Position numbers and translations under genes: made by a program. The notes below the pieces were generated by a model. That model was given only the letters and a program-made list of their open reading frames with translations. It made no database searches and was not told where the DNA came from. A stretch of DNA of 59,510 bases from Desulfovibrio sp. (GTDB lineage: Bacteria > Desulfobacterota > Desulfovibrionia > Desulfovibrionales > Desulfovibrionaceae), in NCBI GenBank assembly GCA_016284885.1, contig JAEEPQ010000003.1, positions 1 through 59,510 of the forward strand. Reading direction: 5' to 3'. Of this stretch, positions 34,687 through 43,683 are shown one piece after another. Numbering within the stretch: position 1 is the first letter of the stretch; each line of letters begins with the position of its first letter.

Positions 34687-35886
34687 CTAGACCTGCCTGC
34701 CCAGGCGCTGCTTCACCGTCTGCTCGAAGTCCGCAAGGACGTTCATGTAGAAGATGTAGGCGTCGTAGGGCGAGTCGTAGGGCGAGAAGTACTTGTGCAC
34801 GTCGCCGTCGGAGAAGAACTTGGTGCACATGTAGTAGAAGTGGTCGGAGGTGGTGAGCCTGCGCCAGGTGCGCAGCAGCCCCTCGTCGCCGGTGCGCTTC
34901 ACGCCGGCCTCGAGGCGGGCGATGGACTCCATGGCGTCGTCCTGGAGGTCGTTGCCGCGCCAGGCCGTGAGGTCGCGCTCGGCGTCGGCCCAGGAGATGA
35001 AGTTCGGCACGTCGAGGCGGGCCATGGGCGAGCACTTCTCGGCCACTTCCGTGGGCGTGGCGAAGCAGAAGTCGGGGTGCTTGAGCACGAGCTCGGGCAG
35101 GGCGTCCATGAAGTCGAAGATGCCCGACTCCTCCCACTGGTGCTCGCCGAAGGTCTCGTAGTCCATGAAGAGGTTGATGGTCTCGCCCTGGCCGTTGAGG
35201 GCCGCGAGCCAGGACATGTACTTTTCGGCAGAGAGCGGGTACTCCTCCCAGGCCCTGTTGGAGAAGCGGAAGGCGATGTCGTCGGAGAGCCGGTAGTTCT
35301 TGAGCAGCAGCCTGATGCGGCGGCAGTTGCCGGGCTGGTAGACGAAGTTGGGGCTGCGCCAGTTGATGACGTGGTCGGCGCCTTCGGTGAGGATGGCCTT
35401 GAAGCCCTTCTCCTCGGCCGCCTGGGCGATGTCGTTGTTGTAGATGAGCTCGGTGTTCCTGAAGGCCGTGGGCGTCAGGCCGAAGTGCTTCTTGACCAGC
35501 GCGTCGTGGACGTCGATCTGCTCCTTGAACTCCTCCATGTCGAAGAGGAAGGAGAGCGAGTGGGCGTAGGTTTCGGAGAGGAACTCCGCGCAGCCGGTGT
35601 CGGCGAGCTTCTGGAAGCTCTCGAGCACTTCGGGCGCGAACTGCACCATCTGGTCGATGAAGACGCCGGACAGGGAGAAGCTGAACCTGAAGTCCTTCCC
35701 GCAGCGCTCGACGAGACGCAGGAGCAGGTCGTTCATGGGCAGGTAGCACTTCTTCGCCACCTTGAGCATGATGGACCTGTTGGCGTCGTCGTCCTCGTAC
35801 ATGTGGTTGTGGCCGATGTCGAAGAAGGAGTAGTGGCGCAGGCGGTAGGGCTGGTGGACCTGGAAGTAGAAGCAGACGGAAGGCAT
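34687..35886 (-). CDS. GH57 family alpha-amylase / glucanotransferase-type enzyme
   Basis: The 399-residue protein is a short GH57 enzyme. It starts SVCFYFQVHQPYRLR (conserved region 1, HQP), has the GxFxDQ-like segment LSGVFIDQMVQFAPE, the nucleophile Glu in FRNTELIYNND, and the acid Asp in INLFMDYETFGEHQW. GH57 enzymes cleave or transfer alpha-1,4 (or branch alpha-1,6) glucan links and are retaining. Here it probably trims or reshapes cytosolic glycogen, as no signal peptide is present. Its ATG directly abuts the stop of the GT4 gene (TAAATG), so the two are coupled. Confidence 0.88.
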   Translation of the reverse strand: MPSVCFYFQVHQPYRLRHYSFFDIGHNHMYEDDDANRSIMLKVAKKCYLPMNDLLLRLVERCGKDFRFSFSLSGVFIDQMVQFAPEVLESFQKLADTGCAEFLSETYAHSLSFLFDMEEFKEQIDVHDALVKKHFGLTPTAFRNTELIYNNDIAQAAEEKGFKAILTEGADHVINWRSPNFVYQPGNCRRIRLLLKNYRLSDDIAFRFSNRAWEEYPLSAEKYMSWLAALNGQGETINLFMDYETFGEHQWEESGIFDFMDALPELVLKHPDFCFATPTEVAEKCSPMARLDVPNFISWADAERDLTAWRGNDLQDDAMESIARLEAGVKRTGDEGLLRTWRRLTTSDHFYYMCTKFFSDGDVHKYFSPYDSPYDAYIFYMNVLADFEQTVKQRLGRQV

Positions 35887-37236
35887 TTAGTTCCCCCTTG
35901 CGGCGAGAGCGGCATAGACGCGCTCCAGCTTGGCCGCGGCGTTTTCCCAGCGGATGTTCTTGAGCTCGTTCGCGCAGTTGCGCACCATGAGGCGCCCCAG
36001 CGCCGGGTAGGCGAGGACGGCGCAGATGCGGTCGGCCATCTTGCGCACGTCCCAGAAGTCCACCTTGAGCGCGTTGGCTATGACCTCGGAAACGCCGGAC
36101 TGCTTGCTCATGAGCACGGGCACATCGTACACCATCGCCTCCAGGGGCGCTATGCCGAAGGGCTCGGAGACGCTGGGCATGACGTAGAGGTCGCTCGAGG
36201 CGTACATGCGGTCCACCTCGCCCTTCTTGAGGAAGCCGGTGAAGGTGAACCTGTGGCCGAGGCGGTACTTGGCCACGCGCGCCACCATGGCCCGGAGCAT
36301 GTCGCCGGAGCCTGCCATGACGAAGCGCACGTCGGGCATGACGTTGTGCACGAGGCGGGCGGCCTCGACGAAGTAGTCGGGGCCCTTCTGGAAGGTCACG
36401 CGGCCCATGAAGAGCACCTGCTTGGCCTTGCTCCCGCGCTCCATGCTGTGGTAGGCGGACTCGGCCTCGCTGCGCGAGACCGCGTTGTGCACGACTTCGA
36501 TCTTCTCCTCGGGTATCTGGTAGACCCGCATGATGAGATCCTTGGTGAAGTGGCTGACAGCCACCACCTTGTCGGCGGCCGTGAGGCCCTCCCATTCCAT
36601 GTGGGAGACCACGCTGTTCATGTTGGTGCCGCTGCGGTCGGCTTCGGTGGCGTGCACGTGGCAGACCAGCGGCTTGCCCGTGAGCTTCTTGGCGAGGATG
36701 CCGGCCGGATAGGTCATCCAGTCGTGGCAGTGGATGACGTCGAAGTCCTCGGTCATGGCCAGCTTCTGGGCGGCCAGGCTGTAGCGGTAGACCTCGCTCA
36801 TGAGGTCCCTGCCGTAGCCGCCCTCGAGGGTGATGACCTTGTCGCCCGTGCCCGGAATGGTCACCGTGCGCTCCTCGGTGCTGGTCTGCTCGCTCTTCAC
36901 GATGCTCTCGCGCATCTGGGCGTAGAACTCGGGAGAGCAGTAGGGCACGAGGCAGGAGTCCACGGACTCGATGCGCAGGTTGCGGCGCCAGTAGCTCGAG
37001 GTGTTCTCGATGACGCTCGTCACCTTGCCGGCAGGTCCGGAGAGCACGGTGCCGGAGGCGCCGCGCATGGTGAGCCCGGCCGGCTGGTCGGCGCCGACGC
37101 CGGCCCTGAGTTTGGGAATGACGAAGACCACCTCGGTGCCGCGGGAGGTGAGGGCGTGCACCATGCCTTCGCAGGCTGCGCCCAGGCCTCCGCTGACGTA
37201 GGGCGGGAACTCCCACCCGAACATGAGTACGCGCAT
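35887..37236 (-). CDS. GT4-type glycosyltransferase, glycogen synthase-like
   Basis: The 449-residue protein has the GT-B fold of GT4/GT5 enzymes: N-terminal MFGWEFPPYVSGGLG (glycine-rich acceptor loop), DVIHCHDWMTYPAG, AVSHFTK, and the C-terminal nucleotide-sugar site FMGRVTFQKGPDYFVEA with the EX7E pair in SEPFGIAPLEAM. It probably elongates or primes alpha-glucan from a nucleotide glucose, giving the operon two kinds of synthase (this and the GT3 half of the fusion). It overlaps the debranching gene by one base (TAATG) and abuts GH57. Confidence 0.88.
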   Translation of the reverse strand: MRVLMFGWEFPPYVSGGLGAACEGMVHALTSRGTEVVFVIPKLRAGVGADQPAGLTMRGASGTVLSGPAGKVTSVIENTSSYWRRNLRIESVDSCLVPYCSPEFYAQMRESIVKSEQTSTEERTVTIPGTGDKVITLEGGYGRDLMSEVYRYSLAAQKLAMTEDFDVIHCHDWMTYPAGILAKKLTGKPLVCHVHATEADRSGTNMNSVVSHMEWEGLTAADKVVAVSHFTKDLIMRVYQIPEEKIEVVHNAVSRSEAESAYHSMERGSKAKQVLFMGRVTFQKGPDYFVEAARLVHNVMPDVRFVMAGSGDMLRAMVARVAKYRLGHRFTFTGFLKKGEVDRMYASSDLYVMPSVSEPFGIAPLEAMVYDVPVLMSKQSGVSEVIANALKVDFWDVRKMADRICAVLAYPALGRLMVRNCANELKNIRWENAAAKLERVYAALAARGN

Positions 37237-39323
37237 TACTTGTTCCTCCAGTGCAGGCGCTTCTCCCAGCGCTCGTAGGTCTCAGGGTCGCAGGCCTTGA
37301 GCATCTTCAGCATGCGGATGACCTCGCCTTCGCTCCAGGCCTTGGCGACGCAGCCGTGGGCGTTATGCGGCGCCGTGGCGGAGAAGAGTTCGGAGATGTG
37401 GCCTCGGCCGGCTTCGCTGAGGTGTCGCGAGAAGAGCGGCGCCACCGTGGCGAGCAGGTCCTTGGCCGCCTTGGCCATGGCCTTGGCGCCGCCGGCCGCT
37501 TCCGCATGCCTGAGCAGGGTCTCGCAGTAGGGGGCGAGCAGCCAGGGCCACACCGTGCCCTGGTGGTAGGCCTGGCCGCGGTCGGCCATGTCGCCGCGGT
37601 ACTTGGGCTTGAATTCGGCGTTTTCCGGATTCAGGGTGCGCAGGCCGAAGGGCGTGAGCAGCTTTTCTTGGCACAGGGCGAGCACGGGGCCGGCCTTGGC
37701 CGGATCCATGGGCGGCTCGGGCAGGGAGAAGGCAAAGAGCTGGTTGGGGCGTATGGTGCCGTCGGGGCCTCCGTCGTCCATGCTGCGCCACACGTCGTAG
37801 AGCGTGCCGTCCTCCTTGAGGAAGCGCTTCTCGAAGACCTTGCGCATGCGGGCCAGCTCCTTGGCCGGGCAGGGATCGGGATCATGGCGCTTGAGGGCCA
37901 TTTTGTGGGCGTAGGCCAGGGTGTTGTACCACAGGGCCTCCATCTCCACGGGATAGCCCCAGCGCGGCGTGACGGGCCTGCCGTTCACCTGGATGTTCAT
38001 CCAGGTGAGGTTGGTCGTGGGCGTGCCCACGTCCAGGAAGCCCTCCTTGTCGCAGCTCACGAAGTGGACGCGGCCGTTGCGGTAGGCGTCGACGATGCTG
38101 TAGACGGCGTCGGCGCAGTAGCCGGCAATCTCGTTCCAGGCCTCCTTGTCCTCCTTGGATCCCGCCTGGGCGGCCGCAGCCAGCTGCTGGCAGCACCAGG
38201 CGTACCAGAGCGAGGCGTCCACGCCGTCCCAGCCGTAGGGACGGCCGCTGTGGCTGAAGGAGTTGGGCACGAGGCCGTCGGACATGTGGGCCGTGATGCG
38301 CTTGAGTATGCTGGCGCCCTGCTGGATGCGGCCGGCCTGGAAGGCAATGCCCGGCAGGGAGATGAGCGTGTCGCGGCCCCAGGTGCCGTACCAGTGGTAG
38401 CCGGCGAGCAGGGTGTCGCCCGCCATGGCGTCCTTGATGAGGAAGATGTGGCTTTCCGAGCAGAGGTAGTCCAGCAGGGTCTCTCTGTCGGGATGGCGCT
38501 CCCAGCGAACCTTCATCTCGCGCTCCCACACGCTGGAGATGAAGTCCGGGGTGTCGGGCTCGCCGCGCTTCGGCAGATTCTCGTCCGTGCCGGCCTGCAG
38601 GTAGACGCTCTGGCCAGGCAGGAGCGTGATCTCGAAGACGCCGGGGGAGAAGACGTCCTCGGTGTGCTCGAGCAGGCGCTCCTCCTCCTTGAGGTATTCG
38701 ACGTTGTAGATCCAGTCGGGCGAGGGCAGGAAGTCGAAGTCGCCCTCGACCTGGACGAAGAAGGGCGGCAGCGCGTTGTAGGGCTGGATCTTGAACCCGT
38801 GGCGGGCCGGATAGGTCTTCACCTGCAGATCCATGTTGGCGTGGGTGAGGTTGTGGGCATAGCGGTAGGCCAGCAGGGGCGCCACCTGAAGCTTCACCGG
38901 CTCCTTGGCCAGCTTCCTGTCGCGGGTCTCTACGCTCCAGCGCAGAAGGCAGGCGTGCTGGTCCTGGCGCAGCATCACGCAGCGCGTCACCTTGTAGGGC
39001 CCGCACTCGAAGGTGAAGGTGGGGCAGGGCCTGCGGGCGAAGTCCGTCTGCTGGACGTGGCCCTGGGGGTACATGGTGCCGGGGTGGCTGCGCGAGGAGA
39101 GCGGATAGGTCTGGCCCGCGGCGACGAGCCAGTCCTCCACGTTGGAGAGCAGGACGTGCCGGCCGTAGCGCTCCACGTTGGCAACCAGGAGGCCGTGGTA
39201 GCGACGCGTGTTGCAGCCGATCACCGTCCCCGAGGCGTAGTCGCCGGCCTTGTTGGAGCAAAGCCATTCGGTATGCAGGAGACGGTCGAGATCCTGAACC
39301 GGGTTTCCAAGATTGCTGCCCAT
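37236..39323 (-). CDS. Glycogen debranching enzyme (amylo-alpha-1,6-glucosidase type)
   Basis: The 695-residue protein has the bacterial GDE layout: an N-terminal beta domain (EWLCSNKAGDYASGTVIGCNTRRYHGLL) and a C-terminal (alpha/alpha)6 glucosidase barrel with WYGTWGRDTLISLPG, LVPNSFSHSG, DASLWYAW, and HQGTVWPWLLAPY. It removes alpha-1,6 branch stubs from glycogen so that the phosphorylase can continue. No signal peptide; cytosolic. AAGGAG precedes the ATG, and it is the first gene of the operon behind a good promoter. Confidence 0.92.
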   Translation of the reverse strand: MGSNLGNPVQDLDRLLHTEWLCSNKAGDYASGTVIGCNTRRYHGLLVANVERYGRHVLLSNVEDWLVAAGQTYPLSSRSHPGTMYPQGHVQQTDFARRPCPTFTFECGPYKVTRCVMLRQDQHACLLRWSVETRDRKLAKEPVKLQVAPLLAYRYAHNLTHANMDLQVKTYPARHGFKIQPYNALPPFFVQVEGDFDFLPSPDWIYNVEYLKEEERLLEHTEDVFSPGVFEITLLPGQSVYLQAGTDENLPKRGEPDTPDFISSVWEREMKVRWERHPDRETLLDYLCSESHIFLIKDAMAGDTLLAGYHWYGTWGRDTLISLPGIAFQAGRIQQGASILKRITAHMSDGLVPNSFSHSGRPYGWDGVDASLWYAWCCQQLAAAAQAGSKEDKEAWNEIAGYCADAVYSIVDAYRNGRVHFVSCDKEGFLDVGTPTTNLTWMNIQVNGRPVTPRWGYPVEMEALWYNTLAYAHKMALKRHDPDPCPAKELARMRKVFEKRFLKEDGTLYDVWRSMDDGGPDGTIRPNQLFAFSLPEPPMDPAKAGPVLALCQEKLLTPFGLRTLNPENAEFKPKYRGDMADRGQAYHQGTVWPWLLAPYCETLLRHAEAAGGAKAMAKAAKDLLATVAPLFSRHLSEAGRGHISELFSATAPHNAHGCVAKAWSEGEVIRMLKMLKACDPETYERWEKRLHWRNK

Positions 39324-39492
39324 GAAGACTCCTTGCGGGCGCAGGAGAGCCAGTCCCTCATCCGGCCCGAGCGTGGTGGTGTTATGCGGAAAGCTCCGGT
39401 CCCGCCGGCCCCTGCACGCGCCTTGCCGCAGGCGTCTTTGTGGACGCCGGAAAAGCCGTCAGGAACGGCTGCCGGGCAGTCCGCTCTGAAAA

Positions 39493-39520
39493 AGTGTACC
39501 CTTAGGCGATTTTAAGTCAA
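39493..39520 (-). promoter_or_regulatory. Sigma-70 promoter of the glycogen operon
   Basis: On the minus strand TTGACT and TACACT are 16 bases apart in an AT-rich patch about 170 bases upstream of the debranching gene. The rest of the 39324-39619 spacer shows no gene. Confidence 0.7.
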
Positions 39521-39619
39521 GTGTAAAGGCTTCTTTTGCACAAAAGCGCATGTCCGCACATTTTTCGGGCGCGGACCCAAGCGCTGGGCGGTCATATTCA
39601 GGCCGCCCGTGCCGGACCG

Positions 39620-40408
39620 TTAGATCCAGGTCAGTCTGAGGGGCCTGCGGGGCGGAACGCGCAGGTAGCCTATGGCGGGCCAGCCCGCCATGCAGCCGGC
39701 AAAGACGTTCCTGTCCTCGCCAAGGCCGAGGAAGCGCGCCACGGAAGGCGCCTGCATGGCCGTGGCCACGGCGTATCCGGCCCAGGTGGTGCCGAGCCCC
39801 ATGGTGCAGAACAGGTGCTCGAGCAGGGTGAGGGCTATGGTGCAGTCCTGGGCCTGCAGGCCCAGGGGCTCGCGCGGCGCGTGGGCGAAGAGGACAAGGG
39901 GTGCGTCCCTAAAGATGACGTCGCGACCGGCGTCGAAGGCCCGGCATTCCCCCTCCCGGCCGGGGCAGCTGCGCATGGCGTCCACGACGCAGGCGGCCAG
40001 CGCCCGGATGCGGGCCGGATCGTCCAGGGCTATCCAGCCTATGTCCTGCCGGTTCACGGCCGTCGGCGCCCAGCGCACGGCGTCGAGGGCCTTTTCGACC
40101 AGTTCGCGCGGAACCTTCCTGTCGGCAAAGCGCCTGAGGGAGCGGCGCGAACGCACAAGCCTGGCCAGAGCGTCGGGCGCAAGGCTTGCCGTGTCTGCGG
40201 CCTCGGCCTGGGCGGAATCCGTGCCGTCCAGGCTGACGGCGCCAGCAGGGCAGACGGCGAAGCAGTGGCCGCAGGCTATGCAGAAGCGTTCTGCCTGGGG
40301 CAAAACGACGGCCCTGCCGTCCTCAAGCTTCAGGCAGTGCGCCACGCAGGCTTCGGCGCAGAGGCCGTCGCCAAGGCATTTCGAGGCGTCTATCTCGATG
40401 CGGGGCAT
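39620..40408 (-). CDS. Ferredoxin-nitroreductase fusion protein
   Basis: The 262-residue protein joins an N-terminal ferredoxin-like domain (cysteines in CLGDGLCAEACVAHC and CIACGHCFAVCP, residues 11-53) to a nitroreductase-family FMN domain (RSLRRFADRKVPRELVEKAL, then APTAVNRQDIGW, FRDAPLVLFAHAP, and TTWAGYAV). This is a known anaerobe architecture in which the clusters feed electrons to FMN for reducing quinones, nitro compounds or flavins. The ATG at 40408 is six bases from AAGGAG; a closer ATG at 40414 abuts it and is unlikely. The gene stands alone. Confidence 0.9.
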   Translation of the reverse strand: MPRIEIDASKCLGDGLCAEACVAHCLKLEDGRAVVLPQAERFCIACGHCFAVCPAGAVSLDGTDSAQAEAADTASLAPDALARLVRSRRSLRRFADRKVPRELVEKALDAVRWAPTAVNRQDIGWIALDDPARIRALAACVVDAMRSCPGREGECRAFDAGRDVIFRDAPLVLFAHAPREPLGLQAQDCTIALTLLEHLFCTMGLGTTWAGYAVATAMQAPSVARFLGLGEDRNVFAGCMAGWPAIGYLRVPPRRPLRLTWI

Positions 40409-40585
40409 GGTCATCTCCTTTTCGGGTGGCGTGTCTCGCCAGGGGCGGGGGCCCCCGGCTTCGCCATTGTACACGGGAGCGGGCTTTCCCGCCATGCCTC
40501 TGCATGGTCCGTCATGAACCGTCTAGTCTGCCCCAGGGCCCGTCTGGTCCGCCGTGAGCATGTCGCCTGGCGCATCCAGGACCTT

Positions 40586-40672
40586 CCAGCGCAGAGACGG
40601 CGTCCGGGCTGCCTCTCGGGACGTCCCCCAGCGCAGAGAACGGCGTCCGGACTGCCGTTCCGGACGCCGTTC
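40586..40672. repeat. Direct 28-29 bp repeat plus perfect 14-bp hairpin
   Basis: CCAGCGCAGAGACGGCGTCC... (40586-40613) recurs with two differences at 40628-40656. The second copy forms a perfect 14-bp stem with downstream DNA (GAACGGCGTCCGGA with its complement, 40638-40672, 7-base loop). It lies beyond the CarD gene and could end its transcript, though there is no T-run. The rest of the 40409-40815 spacer shows no gene. Confidence 0.6.
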
Positions 40673-40815
40673 TGGACCGTGGGCCTGATAGCGCTTGCAG
40701 CGCATGTCGCTGAAGAGGGAAGATGCCTCGGCGGGGATGCCGCCCAGGGGAAGGGGAAAGGGAAAAGAGGGAGGCGTTCAGAGGCGGGGAGCGCGTCCAG
40801 AAGGACCGTCTGCCG

Positions 40816-41370
40816 CTAGCGGACGGATTTGCCCTGGCCCCGGGATTTGCCGGAGGGCGAGGCGGAGCCCTGCGGAGGGGGCAGGGGCGAGTAGAGCTCG
40901 GCCAGGGAGCGCCTGAGCGAGGCTTCGTTCATGCCGAGCACTTCAGCGAGCTCGCCCGCCACGAGGGCCATGGCTTGATCCTTGAGCCGGCGCTCGCCAA
41001 AGGAAAGCTCCTTGCTGCGCCCGATGACGAGCAGCTCGTGCAGCACCCCGGCCACGACGTTGAGGTCGGAGCTCTTCATCTTGTCCGTGTACTCCCGGAA
41101 GCGGCGGTTCCAGTTCTGGCCGACGTAGACGGCCTTCTCCGTGCCGTTGCGCAGAGCATCGAGAATGCTTGCCGCCGTGTCCTTGGTGACCAGACGGCGC
41201 AGCCCGACATTCTGGGCGTTCTTGACCGGGACGATGAGGGTGATGTTGCTGTGCTGGATGCGCACGCTGTAGAAGTCGCAGTGCGCGCCTCCCATGAGCT
41301 TGCTGTCTATGCCGTTGATCTTGCCCACGCCCTGGGCCGGATAGACGACGAGGTCGTCCACGCTGTACAT
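40816..41370 (-). CDS. CarD/CdnL-family RNA polymerase-binding regulator
   Basis: The 184-residue protein starts YSVDDLVVYPAQGVGKING, the signature of the CarD/TRCF RNA polymerase interaction domain, with strand repeats to about residue 60 (FYSVRIQHSNITLIVPV). The helical C-terminal domain includes RRFREYTDKMKSSDLNVVAGVL, which contacts promoter DNA. The family binds the RNA polymerase beta subunit and stabilises open complexes, often at rRNA promoters. A short basic Pro/Ser/Gly/Lys-rich tail ends it. The ATG at 41370 follows AAAGGGG; an in-frame upstream start is less likely. Confidence 0.92.
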   Translation of the reverse strand: MYSVDDLVVYPAQGVGKINGIDSKLMGGAHCDFYSVRIQHSNITLIVPVKNAQNVGLRRLVTKDTAASILDALRNGTEKAVYVGQNWNRRFREYTDKMKSSDLNVVAGVLHELLVIGRSKELSFGERRLKDQAMALVAGELAEVLGMNEASLRRSLAELYSPLPPPQGSASPSGKSRGQGKSVR

Positions 41371-41754
41371 GACGTTGCCCCTTTGCCTGGCAGTGGCGGA
41401 TTGCACAATCCTTTAGCTTGCTGGTTGGCGCGCGACTTTGGTGAGGAAGGGCGACTTTCGGTTATGCGGAAAGCCGGGGCCGCTTCCTTGCTGAAGCGCC
41501 GCGTGCTGACGCGGCTGTCCGTAGGGAGGACAGTCGCTTTCCGGCAGGACAGGTGTGGCGGTGCGGGAGAGGGGAGAGGAGAGGGGTGGTGCCGGTCCCA
41601 AGCGGGACCGGGCGCGCCTGATCTGCCCTGCGCAGAATCTAACACTAGCCTAGAACTATGTTATGCGGCTGTCAGCGAAAAGTCTAGAGCTAATCGCTAA
41701 AAAGCAAGAATTTTTCCTTTTCGCACGCCTTGGCATCCGTTCCGGTCCGCGCCG
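41371..41754. other. Intergenic region upstream of carD with an AT-rich patch
   Basis: The patch at about 41640-41730 is AT-rich. On the minus strand CTGACA and TAGGCT with 17 bases between them form a possible but weak promoter for carD. No gene is visible. Confidence 0.4.
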
Positions 41755-42606
41755 TCAAGGGCCGTCCTCGTCCAGCTCCAGGCTTTCGAGGTCGTCGGGA
41801 ACGTAGATGGCGCCGCCGAAGACCTCCCTGCCTTCAGCTTGGTAGCGCATCTTGCGCTGGGCAAGGCAGCTGTCTTCGGTGTGGTAGAGCAGGACGGCCC
41901 TGGCCTGCATGCGGGCCGCGTTCAGGCATGCGTCCCTGGCCGTGGAGTGGCGCTTTTCGTAGGGATGGAAGCGCTCCGCCTCCAAGGCCAGGCAGAAGGC
42001 TTCGTGCATGAGCAGTGAGGCTCCTCTGGCGTAGCGCTCGCCGGCCGGGTGCAGGGGTTCGTCGCCGAGGCAGACGAGCCGGCCCGGCTCCTCGGGATCA
42101 CCGGGGCCATGGGAAGGCGCGGGGCCCTTTAGATCCATGGCGAAGCCGAACTGCTTGTCCTGGTCTGATCCTATGTCGAAGAAGACCGTCCGCCTGCCGA
42201 GGAGGCGGCGTTCCTCGCCGTCGCCAAGGGGCTGGATGTGCACGCGCGAACCCACAAGGCAGGCTTCTTCCTCGCGGATGAGCTCCCTGAGGAGCCGGGC
42301 GATGAGCTCCGCCAGCTCGGGGTGGGCCAGAATGGCTAGATCCCGCTCTCTTGTGCCTCGGAACATGTCCTGCATGATGGCGCGCGCGGCCCAGATGACG
42401 CCGAGCAGGTGGTCGATGTGCTTGTGGGTGCAGAAGATGGCGTCCACGTCCCGCCAGACGATGCCGGCGGCCTTGGCCTGGGCGAGCAGGCCTGAGCCAC
42501 CTCCGCCGTCCACCAGCAGATGGCGGCCCTGAACGGTGAGCGCAAAGCAGGTATTGTAGCACGCCGTCGTCATGGCGTGCCCCGTACCGAGCAGGGTCAG
42601 CCGCAT
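41755..42606 (-). CDS. MBL-fold hydrolase, RNase Z / arylsulfatase-like
   Basis: The 283-residue protein has the RNase Z-like MBL layout: LTLLGTGHAMTT at the N terminus, VDGGGGSG, the metal motif THKHIDHLLG (H61, H63, D65, H66), the later metal Asp in LVCLGDE, and MHEAFC plus LLYHTEDS in the C-terminal part. It is likely a cytosolic phosphodiesterase or hydrolase; the substrate is unknown. It starts 19 bases after the ankyrin gene's stop, and its ribosome binding site (AAGGGTC) lies in that gap, so the two are one operon. Confidence 0.85.
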   Translation of the reverse strand: MRLTLLGTGHAMTTACYNTCFALTVQGRHLLVDGGGGSGLLAQAKAAGIVWRDVDAIFCTHKHIDHLLGVIWAARAIMQDMFRGTRERDLAILAHPELAELIARLLRELIREEEACLVGSRVHIQPLGDGEERRLLGRRTVFFDIGSDQDKQFGFAMDLKGPAPSHGPGDPEEPGRLVCLGDEPLHPAGERYARGASLLMHEAFCLALEAERFHPYEKRHSTARDACLNAARMQARAVLLYHTEDSCLAQRKMRYQAEGREVFGGAIYVPDDLESLELDEDGP

Positions 42607-42625
42607 GGTGCCATGACCCTTGCGG

Positions 42626-43366
42626 CTAGAAGGTGAAGATGCCCTGATCTTCCTGGTGCCGGCGGTGCTGGACAGAGAGGATTTCGGCAATGCGCCAGTT
42701 GGCTGCGCAGGCCATGGGCGTGAGCCCCTGGCTGTTGATCTCGTTGGTCAGGGCGCCGACGGCGCACAGGGCTTCCACGACCTTGGCCGAGCCCCGGCGG
42801 GTGGCGATGTGCAGGGGCGTACAGCCGTTGCCGTCCTTGCCGTTGGGGTCGGCGCCAGCTTTGGCAAGGGCGCTGACGCAGGCCGAATTCGTTGCCGTGT
42901 GCAGGGGCGTGCAGCCGTCGTTGTCCTTGGCATTGGGATCGGCGCCGGCAGCTGTCAGCAGGCGTATGGCCTGCGGGGATGTGGCGAGGTGGAGCGGGGT
43001 CTGGCCGGCCTTGTCCTTGGCCTTGGGATCGGCGCCGGCCTCGATCAGCTGGGCTATGGAATCGGTGCGGCTGAAGCGGGCGGCGTAGTGGAGGGGCGTG
43101 CGGCCGTGCCTGTTGGTGGCGTTGATGTCGCAGCCGGCCGCGATGAGAATTTCGACGGCCTGAGCCTGGCCGCCGCGCAGGGCCGCGAAGATCGGCGTCT
43201 CGCCGGAGAGATCCTTGGCATTGACGTTGGCGCCTGCCTCGATCAGCTGGACCATGGCGTCTGTGTTGCCGCGGTAAGCCGCGGAATTGAGGGATCGGGG
43301 GGGGGTGCCAGCGGGGATGGGGGTGCTGGACTGGTCGTTGAGTTCGTTTTGTTCGATTCCTGGCAT
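42626..43366 (-). CDS. Ankyrin repeat protein
   Basis: The 246-residue protein is built almost wholly of six to seven ankyrin repeats, each about 30-33 residues with the TPLHxA and AGADPNAKD patterns (for example GRTPLHYAARFS, GQTPLHLATS, GCTPLHTATNS, GCTPLHIATRR). Two repeats are a few residues short. No signal peptide is seen, so it is probably a cytosolic protein-binding scaffold. It precedes an MBL hydrolase in the same operon. The ATG at 43366 follows GGGAG. The ligand is unknown. Confidence 0.92.
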   Translation of the reverse strand: MPGIEQNELNDQSSTPIPAGTPPRSLNSAAYRGNTDAMVQLIEAGANVNAKDLSGETPIFAALRGGQAQAVEILIAAGCDINATNRHGRTPLHYAARFSRTDSIAQLIEAGADPKAKDKAGQTPLHLATSPQAIRLLTAAGADPNAKDNDGCTPLHTATNSACVSALAKAGADPNGKDGNGCTPLHIATRRGSAKVVEALCAVGALTNEINSQGLTPMACAANWRIAEILSVQHRRHQEDQGIFTF

Positions 43367-43592
43367 GACGGGATCTCCCGGACGCCCTGCCTGAGGCCTG
43401 TGCCTAGGCGGGAATCCTGTGGGTTGCGTTGAAAGCTATGCAGTTTCCTTCATAGACCAATTTTTCCGGAGCGTAAAGAAGTGAAAATGGGCTGGTTGGG
43501 CGAAGCCTGCCTGCCGCCCCCCTCCCGGATGCCGGGCTCCGCGAAAGGCTTGGGAAAAGCTTGGCCGAAGCGGTGGCCGCTGGCCTTTCGCC

Positions 43593-43621
43593 TTGACTCT
43601 TGGCGGGCTTGTGCCTATGCA
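43593..43621 (+). promoter_or_regulatory. Sigma-70 promoter of the GAPDH gene
   Basis: TTGACT and TATGCA are 17 bases apart and end about 60 bases before the GAPDH start codon. The rest of the spacer between the ankyrin and GAPDH genes (43367-43683) shows no gene. Confidence 0.65.
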
Positions 43622-43683
43622 TAAGGTGAGCCTTTCCCATGGATTCTACCTTGCCAATTCACCCTATTCAGGAGGATTCTCCC

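Noticed and set aside
39381..41474. TTATGCGGAAAGC occurring at 39381 and again at 41462
   Set aside because: A 13-base match found only twice in 60 kb, with different surroundings, is too weak to call a repeat family.
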